From Torreya grandis (taxonomy: Eukaryota > Streptophyta > Pinopsida > Cupressales > Taxaceae): a stretch of 64,000 nucleotides of DNA. Under the pieces are notes generated by a model that saw nothing but the letters and a program-made list of their open reading frames with translations, was not told the origin of the DNA and searched no databases. Position 1 is the first letter of the stretch, and each line of letters begins with the position of its first letter. The position numbers and the translations under genes were made by a program. The stretch spans positions 5,716,001-5,780,000 of the forward strand of contig JARHVA010000081.1 in NCBI GenBank assembly GCA_037957365.1. The letters are read 5' to 3'. Of the stretch, positions 1 to 10,249 are shown piece by piece.

Positions 1-1260
1 GAACACATATCCTATGGTGCTACTCCTGCCATCCAAGTCACCTGCCATATCCGCATCTACATATCCATGTAGAGAAGTATTTGACCCTCCATAGCACAAA
101 TGCCTACTGCTGGTCCCTCTCAAATATCTGAGAATCCACTAAACTGCTTTCCAGTGTTCCTTCCCTAGATTGGCCATAAACTTACTGACAAATCCCACTA
201 CTTGGGCAATATCAGGTCTAGTACATACCATTGCATACATTAAGCTCCCAACTACGGAAGCATATGGAACTCTACTCATGTACTCTACCTCATCATGTGA
301 ATTAGGACACTGTTCTTTGCTCAACTTGAAGTGTCCAGCCATAGGTGTACTTACCAGTTTTGCATCCTGCATATTAAACCTCTCCAACACCTTGTTCACA
401 TAATCCTCTTGAGACTAAATCAACTTGTGATTTTTTTTGTCTCTCTTAATACTCATGCCAAGGATTTTCTTTGTTGCTCCCAAATCCTTCATGGCAAATG
501 TGTGAGCTAATTTTACCTTAAGCTCAAAAATATCTTGCATGTGTGACCCTGCAACCAGCATATCATCTACATACAACAACAGGATAATATATCTACCATT
601 ATCCAGTCTCTTAAAATAAACACAATGGTCAGATTGACATCTACTGAAGCCATGATCAGTCATAAACCTGTCAAATTTCAAATACCATTGTCTAGGAGCT
701 TGCTTGAGACCATACAAGCTTTTCTTCAATCTGCACACAAGTTTCTCCTTACCTTTGACCTCAAAACCCTCTAGCTGATCCATATATATTTCTTCATCCA
801 AATCTTCATGAAGAAACGTTGTCTTAACATCAAGCTACTCAAGATGCAAATCCTCAATAGCAACTAAAGACAATATAGTCTGAATAGAAGTCATTTTTAC
901 TACAGGAGAAAAAATTTCACCAAAATCAATACCTGGTTTCTGTGCAAATCCCTTTACTACCAACCTGGCCTTATGTCTCATCTGTCCATTCTCACCTTCT
1001 TTTAACCTATAAACCCATTTATTTTTTAGTGCTCTCTTTCCAATTGGCAACTCAACCAAATCCCACATTTGGTTCTCTTTCAAGGAATCAATCTCCTCAT
1101 TCATGCCAAGTTCCCATTGTTTCTAGGTTTCTACCTGCATTGCTTCATCAAAACTCTCTGGTTCTCCACTATCAGTGAGTAATAAGTAGAATAATGAAGG
1201 GGAATATTGAATTGGAGGTTTACTTACCCTTGCTGACCTCCTGATGGGCATCTGAGACTC
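1..1260 (-). pseudogene. copia A reverse transcriptase and start of RNase H
   Basis: The domain opens with an Arg/Ser-rich lead-in (RRSARVSKPPIQYSPS) and then the RVT_2 blocks: WDLVELPIGKRALKNKWVY, KARLVVKGFAQKPGIDF, RLKKSLYGLKQAPRQWY, and the catalytic LLLYVDDMLVAGS (YVDD near 559-573). The RT C-terminal region STPM...PYASVVGSLMYAM...RPDIA follows. RNase H begins with WILRYLRGTSS and GYVDADMAGDLDGR and runs off the window at base 1. Stops lie at about 1128, 832, 412 and 136, the second where the family has Gln (LE-stop-LDVKT). The YVDD site is intact, but the nonsense codons mean no full product. Confidence 0.93.
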
Positions 1261-1295
1261 ATTTTCTGCTTGTTATCTGCCAAAATTCTCTGTCA

Positions 1296-1460
1296 GTGAT
1301 CGATCTCGATCATCTCTAGGCCTGTACCTGATCGACATCGGTTCCATCTGATCGATGTCAGATCCTATTTGACCGACATCGGTCTCTATCTAACTGACGT
1401 CAATTTTTGTCTGACCTATTTGATCGATGTCGGTTCTTGCCTAACTGACGTCGGTGTCTG
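1296..1460 (-). repeat. ~20-bp minisatellite in the copia A integrase-RT linker
   Basis: About six degenerate units of 20-21 bp are built on CTGATCGACATCGGTTCCAT. The minus strand encodes repeated TDIDQ/TDVGQ-like peptides in the polyprotein frame. It is GC-richer than its surroundings and rich in CpG. The same motif recurs in this element's LTR at 4279-4400. Confidence 0.8.
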
Positions 1461-2652
1461 TGTTTTTTTGGAAGTGATTTCTCACGAGCTGATTTTGGAT
1501 CACAATCTCATCCAAATCTCCATTGCCCTGCTCAAAATCCTTTAGCTTCTTGAGTTGATCACTGTACATCACCTTCTCATTGAAAACAACATCATGGCTT
1601 TTAATTATTTTGTTAGTTCCTAGATTCCACAACTAGAATCTGAAATCTTTAGAGCCATAACCAATAAAAGTGCACCTCATAGACTTAGCATCTAGCTTCT
1701 TTTTATTTTCTTTATCAACGTGCACAAAAGTTTTAGAACCAAAAACTCTGAGAAATGAAAGATCTACCTTTTTACCTATCTAAGCCTCTTCTGGAATTCA
1801 ACCATCTAAAGCAGTAGAGGGTCCTCTATTAATCAAGTAAACCGCAGTGTCTACAGCTTCTACCCAAAACTGTAAGGGCAAACCATCATGTAACCTCATA
1901 CTCTGTGCATGCTCCATTATTGTTCTGTTCATCCTTTCAGCAACTCCATTTTGCTGAGGTGTCCTTAGAACCATCCTTTCCATGCGTATTCCATACATAG
2001 AACAGTAACTTCTAAACTTATTGCTACAGTACTTACCACCATTGTCAGATCTAAGGTACTTCAATCTCAAACCTGTTTCATTCTCAACCAAAGCTTTCCA
2101 ATTCCTAAATGTGTCAAAAACATCATATTTCTTCTTTATGCAATAGACCCATACCTTTCTTGTAGCATCATCAATGAAAGTAACATAATACTGTGATCCT
2201 CCAATAAAAGCTACCTGAGCTGGTCCCCACACGTCTGTGTGAACAAGTTCCAACTTGTGCTTCCTCTTTGTTGACCCAGTTTTGATAAATCTTACTCTCT
2301 TCTATTTTCCAAAAACATAATGCTCACAGAAATCTAGATCTATGCTTTTCAAATCTGAAAGCTTACCTTTTGACTTAAGAATTTTCATTCCCTTCTCACT
2401 CATGTGGTCGAGCCTACAGTGCCACAACTTTGTATCCACATCTGAAGTAGATAATACAAAAAGAGAATAATCAGTAATACAATAACATAAATAGAGAGTA
2501 CCTACACTCTTACCTTTGACTAATACAAGTGCTCCCTTGGTAACCTTCCAAGATTCAGCTATGAGAGTTACTATGCAGCCCTCATCACCCAACTTTCCTA
2601 CAAAAATCAGATTCCGCTTCAGGGCTGGGACATGCATGACATCCTTCAACAC
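1441..2652 (-). pseudogene. copia A integrase (GAG-pre-integrase, zinc finger and DDE core)
   Basis: The LWHCRLDHMSEKGM block is the GAG-pre-integrase domain with the two His of the HHCC finger. The Cys pair is damaged: CEHY where the family has CEHC. The catalytic core follows with D in HTDVWGP, D in LRSDNGGKY (family usually GGEY) and E in PQQNGVAERMNRT, so the three catalytic acids are present. Stops fall at 2302, at 1798 and shortly after it, and at 1633, all in one frame. The C-terminal part (SKTFVHVDKENKKKLDAKS, VFNEK) is the usual copia integrase tail. The role of the protein is insertion of element cDNA into chromosomal DNA. Confidence 0.93.
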
Positions 2653-2964
2653 CCATGTGTTTCCATTCTACTATTTCAACTGCACTTTTCCTTTGCCAAC
2701 AATTTTACAAGGCTCATCATCCCCTAAATAAACTTTTCCAAAATCTCCTTGGACATAATCATTAAAAAATTCTCTATTTGGGGTGGCATGGAAAGAGGCC
2801 CCAAAATCTAAAACCCAAGATTCTATTTTATTATGCAAAGAAAGTGAAAGAGCATCTTGTGCAACAATACCTACAACTTTTGCTTCTTCATTATCTTCAT
2901 GTTGATTCTCTTCATTAACCTTCCACCAGCAATCTTTCTTTGCATGTCCTCTCTTTCCACAATT
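2653..2964 (-). pseudogene. copia A zinc knuckle remainder and aspartic protease
   Basis: Continuing the gag frame, this stretch holds the rest of the CCHC knuckle and then the protease active-site block SWVLDFGASFHATP. The copia consensus there is D-S/T-G, but this copy has D-F-G, so Ser is replaced by Phe (one C-to-T change) and the enzyme should be dead. Two adjacent in-frame stops follow a GKGKVQLK block at the protease C-terminal side. The protease normally cuts the Gag-Pol polyprotein in the particle. Confidence 0.85.
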
Positions 2965-3699
2965 CTAGCATGTTATTTTTCTTTTTCCATTTTTGGATTT
3001 GGATCTATTGCTCATCTTTGACTTAGACCTTGATCTCCCTTGCTTGCTCTTCTCTCTTTGCCTTCCCCTGCTTTCAATACTTAAAGCATTACCTGATGAT
3101 TCCCCTGTGCTTTTCTTGCGAGTTTCTTCATTCAAGATTACACTAACAACATCATCAACTTTCAAGTTATTTGAAGCAGATGTAGTATTACTAACTGCCA
3201 TTACCAAGCTATGCCAACTTTTAGGTAAAGAGCATAATATTAAAAGAGCCTTAATTTCATCATCAAAAACTATTTTGACTGAATTTAATTGATTTACAAT
3301 ACCATGGAAATCATTAAGATGATTAGATACAGATCCACCTTCCTGCATTTGCAAATTAAATAATTGCTTCATAAGATATACCTTATTTGAAGCTGAGGGC
3401 TTTTCATATAAATTTGCTAAAGTATCCATTAACTCTACCATTGTCTTTCCCTGTGACAAGTTAGAAATCACAAAAGATGCCAGACTCAATCTTATAGATC
3501 CAAGAGCCTTTCTATCAAGAATATTCCATTCTTCATCTTCCATATCTATGGGCTTTCTATCAACTTCACCCAACGGTAAGTATAGATCTTTCTGATACAG
3601 ATAATCTTCTATCTGCATCCTCCATAATTGATAATTCTTGCCATTGAACTTCTCCATTCTTAGTTTACTTTCTTCTCCCATTGCTTTACTCCCACTCAA
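2965..3699 (-). pseudogene. gag: copia A gag
   Basis: The first 244 residues of the polyprotein begin at an ATG at 3699, just inside the PBS. The N-terminal part has the UBN2/copia gag pattern: a KFNGKNYQLWRMQIEDYL block near residues 18-35, a LYEKPSASNKVYLMKQLFNL block, and a LCSLPKSWHSLV block. The C-terminal part is basic and Ser/Arg/Lys-rich. The frame ends at a TAG (2965-2967) inside the zinc knuckle: the sequence is C, stop, N-C-G-K-R-G-H-A-K-K-D-C, where the family usually has C-W/Y-N-C. The frame continues unchanged beyond this stop. The product would package element RNA in cytoplasmic virus-like particles; here it is truncated before nucleic-acid binding. Confidence 0.92.
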
Positions 3700-3769
3700 A
3701 CAGAAACCCTTGTGAGTGACCTGAAATCAAAACACACTAAACAAATCTGAACCACCTGTTAGTGAACCT

Positions 3770-3783
3770 GAGCTCTGATACCA
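3770..3783 (-). other. Primer-binding site of copia A (initiator tRNA-Met type)
   Basis: The minus strand reads TGGTATCAGAGCTC, the usual plant copia PBS matching the 3' end of initiator tRNA-Met. It lies two bases from the LTR end. Confidence 0.9.
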
Positions 3784-3785
3784 CT

Positions 3786-4460
3786 TGTTGGGGATCAACC
3801 AACAAACTTGATTACTTTTATGTAAGCAACTAAACATGAAATTAAACCAGAATAATAAGTAACTAGAATTAGAAATAGCAAAGAATAAGAGATACAAGAA
3901 ACCACCCTGAAAACTTGTATTAAACTCTTCCAGAAGGAAATACAATGAAGAAAATCACACTTTCTTCTCACACCTCTCAGATGTACAGATCTCTTTCCCT
4001 CAAGAGTTTTCTCTCTCAATTACAATCAATTCCAACAACCTGGATTGATACACATATACAATAAATGTCTTGTACTGTTCAATAAGCTATGAAGATCTAA
4101 TCCTATTATATAATATTAGGAAACATGAGAATGCATTCTCCATCGTTAGATATACCTCTTAATCAAGGGTTCAAATCAGTCCTGCCAAAAATAGAAACGT
4201 GGACTCAATACCAATAGTTAATCTAATCATGCAAACAATCTGTTCATCCATGAAAATAGACTTTTTGGATGCACAGGGAACCGACATCGGTCCTTGCTCG
4301 TTTGCACATGATCGACATCGGCCGATCCATAACCAACATCGACGGCTCCCAATCGACCCCTGACCAACATGGGTCGCTCCTGACCGACGCCAGTGACTAT
4401 GTAACTCCAGCAACCTACAATTTACTCATTTGGTGAAGCTTTTAGCTCCACAACTCAACA
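3786..4460 (-). repeat. 5' LTR of copia A
   Basis: On the plus strand this block starts TGTTG and ends CAACA, giving the short terminal inverted repeat expected of an LTR. It lies next to the primer-binding site at 3770-3783. The partner LTR is outside the window, so the right boundary (4460) rests only on the CAACA end and could be wrong; another CAACA occurs near 4029. The LTR contains a GC-richer array of short repeats at 4279-4400. Confidence 0.65.
4279..4400 (-). repeat. Short repeat array in the copia A LTR
   Basis: Five to six degenerate copies of a GACCGACATCGGTC-like unit of about 20-28 bp lie here. They are related to the array at 1296-1460 in the same element and are GC-richer than the rest of the LTR. 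Confidence 0.75.
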
Positions 4461-5045
4461 ATGTATCTCTTCCACAATGCTGCATATGGATATGATGGAT
4501 AAATACTAGAGGATTGAAATAGGTTATTCTAAACACTATATAGTTTGAAACACACTCTAAATGGTAGTTTGACACTAATGAATAAATTTTTTACTTGATC
4601 CGGATGCACATAGACATCTAGATCATTATACACCTTCATTGGAAAGAAATTCTCCAAAAAGTGCCTCAGATATGTTGAAATGGGAGTACCTCATGCATCA
4701 ATCAAAATGGCATCATCCTATGATGATTTAGATGACCACTGTATGTAGAAATCATGGTCAGGCTTGTCTATGAATGTTGTGTACTCATAGCTTACCATCA
4801 GAACTTGGTAAGCAGGATACACCATGTTGTAATGTAGGAGAACATTCACCCATTACAATCCATTAGGCTACCTAAAATTTGTTATAGTTCCAAGCCTCCT
4901 CCAATTGATGGACTCAGCCACCACACATGAGATTTTATGTAATGTTTGTCATTATACATTGAGCTGCTCTAATATATTTGATTTCTTACATATGAATTTA
5001 TGGAGTTCCTCTTGTATTTCTAAAAAATTCCCCATGTAGTATTAA
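4461..5045 (-). pseudogene. Decayed coding remnant, family not recognised
   Basis: One minus-strand frame can be read for about 190 codons with roughly seven stops, fewer than expected in such AT-rich DNA, and with protein-like composition. Readable blocks include FLEIQEELHKFICKKSNILEQ, SYEYTTFIDKPDHDFYIQWS, GTPISTYLRHFLENFFPMKV and DVYVHPDQVKNLFISVKLPF. I do not recognise the family. The frame runs up to the edge of the copia A LTR, so A probably inserted into it and the remainder lies outside the window. It could be an old host exon, a transposon ORF or an integrated viral gene; I cannot tell which. Confidence 0.4.
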
Positions 5046-8000
5046 TTCCACCTTCCACACAATTAAAAAAATTAATTAGAGATAATTTCCAAAAATAATT
5101 CACAAACTGTAGTTAATCATTTTGCTTAAATATTGAATAAAGAGAAGATAAACTATTGAATATCAATGAAAAGCAAACTCCTCAAGAAGGACATCAAGTC
5201 CAAGATAAGATTGTATTGTAATAGATCATCATACTATGAATATAGAAATATGTCTTGATATATTAGATCTTCTTTCAATGTATATGATTGAACCATTTTC
5301 TTGTTACTTTGAACAAGCCCTTGAGGCTATGACTATATTCATGTTGGTGTGTAATCTACAAGTTAAGAAGGACTAATGAATATGGTCAAAAAAGCATGAT
5401 TTTATTGAAACATTATTTTAGAGTGAGTAAATCCTTTGTGGTATATAATATTTAAAGGTTGAAAGAGCCTTATAAGTCTTTGAAGTGATTGGTGAATGTT
5501 TCAAATAAGGAAACTTAGAGAGAGCAGTCTATTATTACACCCTATTCACATTATTGATCATCCAAGGTATGAAAGCATTAGTTGTTCTAGTGAGGTAAGT
5601 ATGATTGTAATGGAGATGAAATATGGTGATATTCACTAGTGTGTATATGGTTGATACTAAGCATGTGTTTCTCATTTCCTTTCTAGAAGGATCAAATTGT
5701 GTTACATAATCCTGACCTTGTTCACAATAAAAGAAACTTTGAGCATATTGTATGAACCCTGTTTGGAAGGGATTGAAAGGATAATTTGTTTGAAAGAGTT
5801 TGTAGAGGGTGATGTTAAAGAATATTTAATGTGTTAAGACAATGAGAAGGAGTTTATAAGAGTCCATGAGAAGGATGGGTTTGAGTCAATGAAATTTGAA
5901 GGAGGACTAAAAATGATCTCAAATAGTTTTTGTGAACTCACAAGGAAAGCTAATCCAATATAAGGAAAGGTTTCTAAGCTAAAATAAACAATCTATGAAA
6001 TGGTCTTGATTATAATAGGTAGATTAGAATTTTTAGGGCAAACTAAGCATGAAATGTGAACTTTTGAAAAATCAAAGCAAGTTGATGATGGTTTGATAAC
6101 TTCTCCCTATGCCTCTGCATCAACTTTCCTCAACATAGTAATCATGGACTTGTTTCATCTAGTCACATATGAATGGAACTAAGTATTGACATTGTAAGTG
6201 AGTTAAGAAAGAAAAATTAACCTCTACCATCATTGGAACTCAACAATAAGAGTTAACTCTATCCTTATACCCTATTTCACTTATGACAGTAAATTTGAAA
6301 GTGGAAGGTTGTTTCTCAAAAAGTGGTGTATGGTTTAGATGAAAGGAATGATGTATTTACTGAGAGTGGTAATTTAAGGAGTATATTACTTATTGTTTAT
6401 ACAAAAGGTAATGTCAAAGTGATAATATATAGATATCTTGAACAAAGGAACCTTGTTTGCACATACTAGCACCCTATTTCCTGTTTCAAGACAAAATGAA
6501 TACATGAATGTGAGAAGGCATAAAGACATTGAATTTTTTGTGTCTTATCAACATTTAGAAGAGATTAAGATCCTAAGAGTAACTTTGGGAAAGTGCTCAT
6601 AACCTCATGATTTCATATTGGATTCTTGGAAACATTTAACATGGTCATACCCAACCTTACCCTATTTACACAGTCTACCTTTGATAGATTATTTTTGTAT
6701 GACTGGTAACCCCATAAATGAAAATAAGTGTTAATGGTGATGTTACTTATTCAAGACACATGGATTATTCTTTATATATATGTATATTATTTAGTGAGCC
6801 TTCAAGGCAATATATGTGTGCTTGGATTCTATGTATATCTCCAAGGTTGTAAGGATTGTGATTATAGTCAAGAAAGCAAGCTTTGGACTATTATTTTAAG
6901 TGAAAGAAAGAATTAAAATTCGTTGTGAAGATCATTGTGATCCCTGAGTAATTGAGTAAGATGATTCCAAATGTAAGAAACTTGTGAGAAAGGAAAATTG
7001 GGTGAACAAGTTTAAATGTTAATCAAAAGATACTTGGGTGAATGGAATCCATACTAAAATGGTGGCATGACAAATTTTAGAGGTTAGTAAAATACATATC
7101 ATATTTACAATCAAAGGACCTTGAACATAGTCCAAGATAAGGGAGAAACATTTCAACATGGAAAATAACATTGGAGGAAAGAATGAGCACCATCATAATT
7201 AATCTTTATTGTGAGGGAATATAGAGGAATGTTTGGTAAATCCTTATAATAATAGAGGATATGATTTGAAGACAATCAGGTTGCAACACCTGTAATAGGG
7301 TGTACTTTGTCTTGAGGACAAAGTCTCATTGTGAGGAAGATAAAACTTCAATTCTTGTCTTGTCTAGGTGAACATTGAATAGATAGTTTTAAGAGATGAT
7401 TCCAATCAAAAAGAAGATTATAAACCCATTGGATGCATTATAATAGGTTTGAAAGGAATAAAATGATCTTTGTGGTTGTTACAGACCTGTAGGTCATAAT
7501 GTTATGCACACTCAATAGACAAAATAAGGTGTAAAGGATTATTGGAGGTGAATGAGTCATATGTAGGGTGAGTTACAGGATATATAAAGGTGGATGAATG
7601 TTATGTTATAATCTAGGTAGGGTTTAGAAGACATTTGAATGTGGAAACCCTCTCATAATAGTGTGTACCTTGTTTTACATAGATAGTGGAAAAGGGAGCT
7701 TGTATAGTGGAAAAGGGTGAAAAATTGTGTTGGATTCCTTAAAGGAGGTATGGATAGGTTTGTTTGGATCATTTAAGACCATTAAAGTGTTGATATTGAA
7801 CTCGTAAAACCTAAATCAATATTTAGTGCTTGGATTCCAAAGGGTAGTGCATAGTAACAAACTAGTGTAAGCACAAGAAGGAGATTCTCAAAGAAATGAT
7901 TTGTAAAGATAGAGAATGAGTTATCAACCACCACAAAGAGGTTAATGATATCAAAAAATGATTCGAGGATAAAAATAAATAGGTACATATGCAAAGAGAA

Positions 8001-10249
8001 TACTTATACCTCATAAAAAGGAGAAATATTTGAAATAGAGATGGAATCATGAAGATCAAATCAAGTACATTATGACTAGTTGGGTTTGAAATCAGACAAT
8101 GATGCTATTGGAGACTTCTCCCCATTCCTATAAATTAGCTAGCATATGAAATTAGTTTTCCAAAGTGAGCTATGGAGTGTCCCAGGCAAATAGGTTTATC
8201 TAAAAAAGGCTACAAACCTTGTGTAATCTTTGTGAAGTTGGGGTATAAAATGGAATGATGAGTTAGGATGGAACACTTGAAAGGATCTAAAATAAGTTAA
8301 ATAGGGTAATATGAGTTTATTCATGATATTAGGACAAATTCATAAGATTCACCTCAAATAGTGATGTTTGAAACCTATGAGATACACATAATAGAGAGCT
8401 AGTAGAGAGAATTAAATGGTAAGGAGAGACTAGTGTTAAGAAGTGAGTCAGGAGTGGATGCTAGTGACGTAATAGATGCCTACTGAGTCAAAGAACTATA
8501 TATAAAATGTATAAGGGACAATAATATCAAGAATAAGGCCAATAGCCCAAGAACCAAAGAAATATTGTGCGAAGATGGAACCGTCAGGGATAAACATAGC
8601 ATAAAATTGTGTGCTTTATGTGCAAGTACAAGTGAGCACAAAATTATTGTCTTGTATTTTGTTGTCCTGAGTAGCTATCTTGGTGGAACAATCCATAATA
8701 AAAGAGATTTTTCATGGTGAAGGATTAGTTGTATAAACCTTCCAAATCCCTTCAAAATGACCAACACAATGCCAAAAGTCTATCAAAAAAAGTTTTCAAT
8801 GAAGAGTAGTGTGTGTTAAGAGAAAAGGTGATTCACCTCTTCATAATTAATGAGTGGTTTATATATTTTTGTTCTTTTTTTTCACTTTTTTCTTAAATAT
8901 TTTTAGGATACAATTCAATTTTTTTAATATCCATATCCAAGTAATTTTCCCACCTTACCTGGTCCATATCCAAATATTGCTACATATCTATGGTGCATTT
9001 TGGTTATATCCAACATGGGAAAATGTGATGAAGAGAGTAGGAGAGTATATATTAACATAGTTTACATGCCTTAGAGGAATTTTCTTAACTTAATCATTGA
9101 CTCTACTATATGGGAAAGAGGTTAAATTGATGATCCTGAAATACATTTTTGTTTGATTATTGTAGGTGATTTATGATTTTCAGATACTAGTATGAGACAC
9201 ATTTTTTTTTCCATTTGTATGGACATTCTCATAATGGTAATGATTATGCTACCACAAGAGTGGTTGGTGATGATATGAAAATTAGTTATGATAATGGTAA
9301 TGGTTATGTTACCATCACAAAAGTAGTAGTCAAAAGGTAGTTGATGTAAAAAGTATTTGTAAAAAGAGGACTCAAGAGACTCTTTTAAGCATGAACAAGG
9401 TACTAAAGCTACTAACCAATCAAATGAACCTCAGAACTATTGCATTATTTGTTTATATAATTTTAGTAACATTAATTTTTTATATAATATTTATAAATTC
9501 AATTTATGTTTAAAACAATGGCTAGATTTAACACATTCCTTGGGGTAGGGTTCAAATATCACTTAGAAAATCTCTTAAGATATAATACATTTATGTAATA
9601 TGTTACAACATGTGGTAAGCCTAAGAGAACTATTCACCTTAATAAGAGGTATTTATTTTTTGTTACATGCATTTATTGTTGTTGTGTTTTCACTAAAACT
9701 TACAAAGGGATGCAATCAAGATGCATTATCTCTATTATGTCCACCCATATATCGCCTCACTACCCTGTTAAGCTTGTCATCCCAGACTTGTCATTTTGGA
9801 TTGTTACAAGGTGGGGTTGGAAAAAATGTGGTATCTTATGGCATGCTTTGATATTTACATCTATTCATATTTTATATGAAGTCTCTCTATCTATAGGTGG
9901 AATTTTCATGCCCATCTTGCAATTTTTGTAATGGATGAGGCATTGGGTGTTGTGCATTCAATATTTCCCTACTTTGCACCTTGTTTTAAACCTATTCCAT
10001 ATAGTTTTTTAATAATTTCATAGTTTTTATGCTTCTATCCACTATACAATATATACCAAATATCTCTCATGCTTCACATATCAGGGCCTCAACATCATCA
10101 ACTTTGATAGTATATAGGAACTATTTATAAATTGAAAATAATCCAATTAGAAGTGCTAAAAATTATGAAAAACACATGACTACAACTAGTTACTAGACTT
10201 ACAATATCAGAGCTCTTTAACTAGTCTTCAATGTCATTCACCATATTTG
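5046..10249. other. AT-rich stretch without recognisable genes
   Basis: No reading frame here has a recognisable domain, and none is longer than about 85 codons. A CTTGAGGACAAAGTCTC stretch near 7309-7325 resembles the region upstream of the 3' LTR in some gypsy elements, but nothing around it supports that reading. A two-copy repeat of about 60 bp starts at 9231 and 9291 (both ATAATGGTAATG). It is probably old, unclassified transposon debris. Confidence 0.6.
9231..9345. repeat. Two-unit ~60-bp direct repeat
   Basis: Two diverged copies begin ATAATGGTAATG(A/G)TTATG at 9231 and 9291, followed by similar ACCAC/ACCATCAC and GGT/GTAGTTG segments. Confidence 0.6.

Larger units (their letters stand above)
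1..4460 (-). mobile_element. Ty1/copia LTR retrotransposon A, 3' end off the window
   Basis: Domain order on the minus strand is 5' LTR, PBS, gag, protease, integrase, reverse transcriptase and RNase H, which is the copia order (integrase before RT). The RNase H domain and the 3' LTR continue past base 1. The open pieces starting at 3699, 2652, 2253, 1632, 1104, 801 and 399 differ by multiples of three, so one polyprotein frame runs through the whole element, interrupted by about a dozen stop codons and no frameshift that I can see. Several stops sit where the family has Trp or Gln. The element is inactive but not ancient. It lies against a decayed coding remnant at 4461. Confidence 0.95.

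Noticed and set aside
7260..7345. Possible gypsy 3' end around CTTGAGGACAAAG
   Set aside because: There is no LTR start, polypurine tract or pol sequence nearby to support it.
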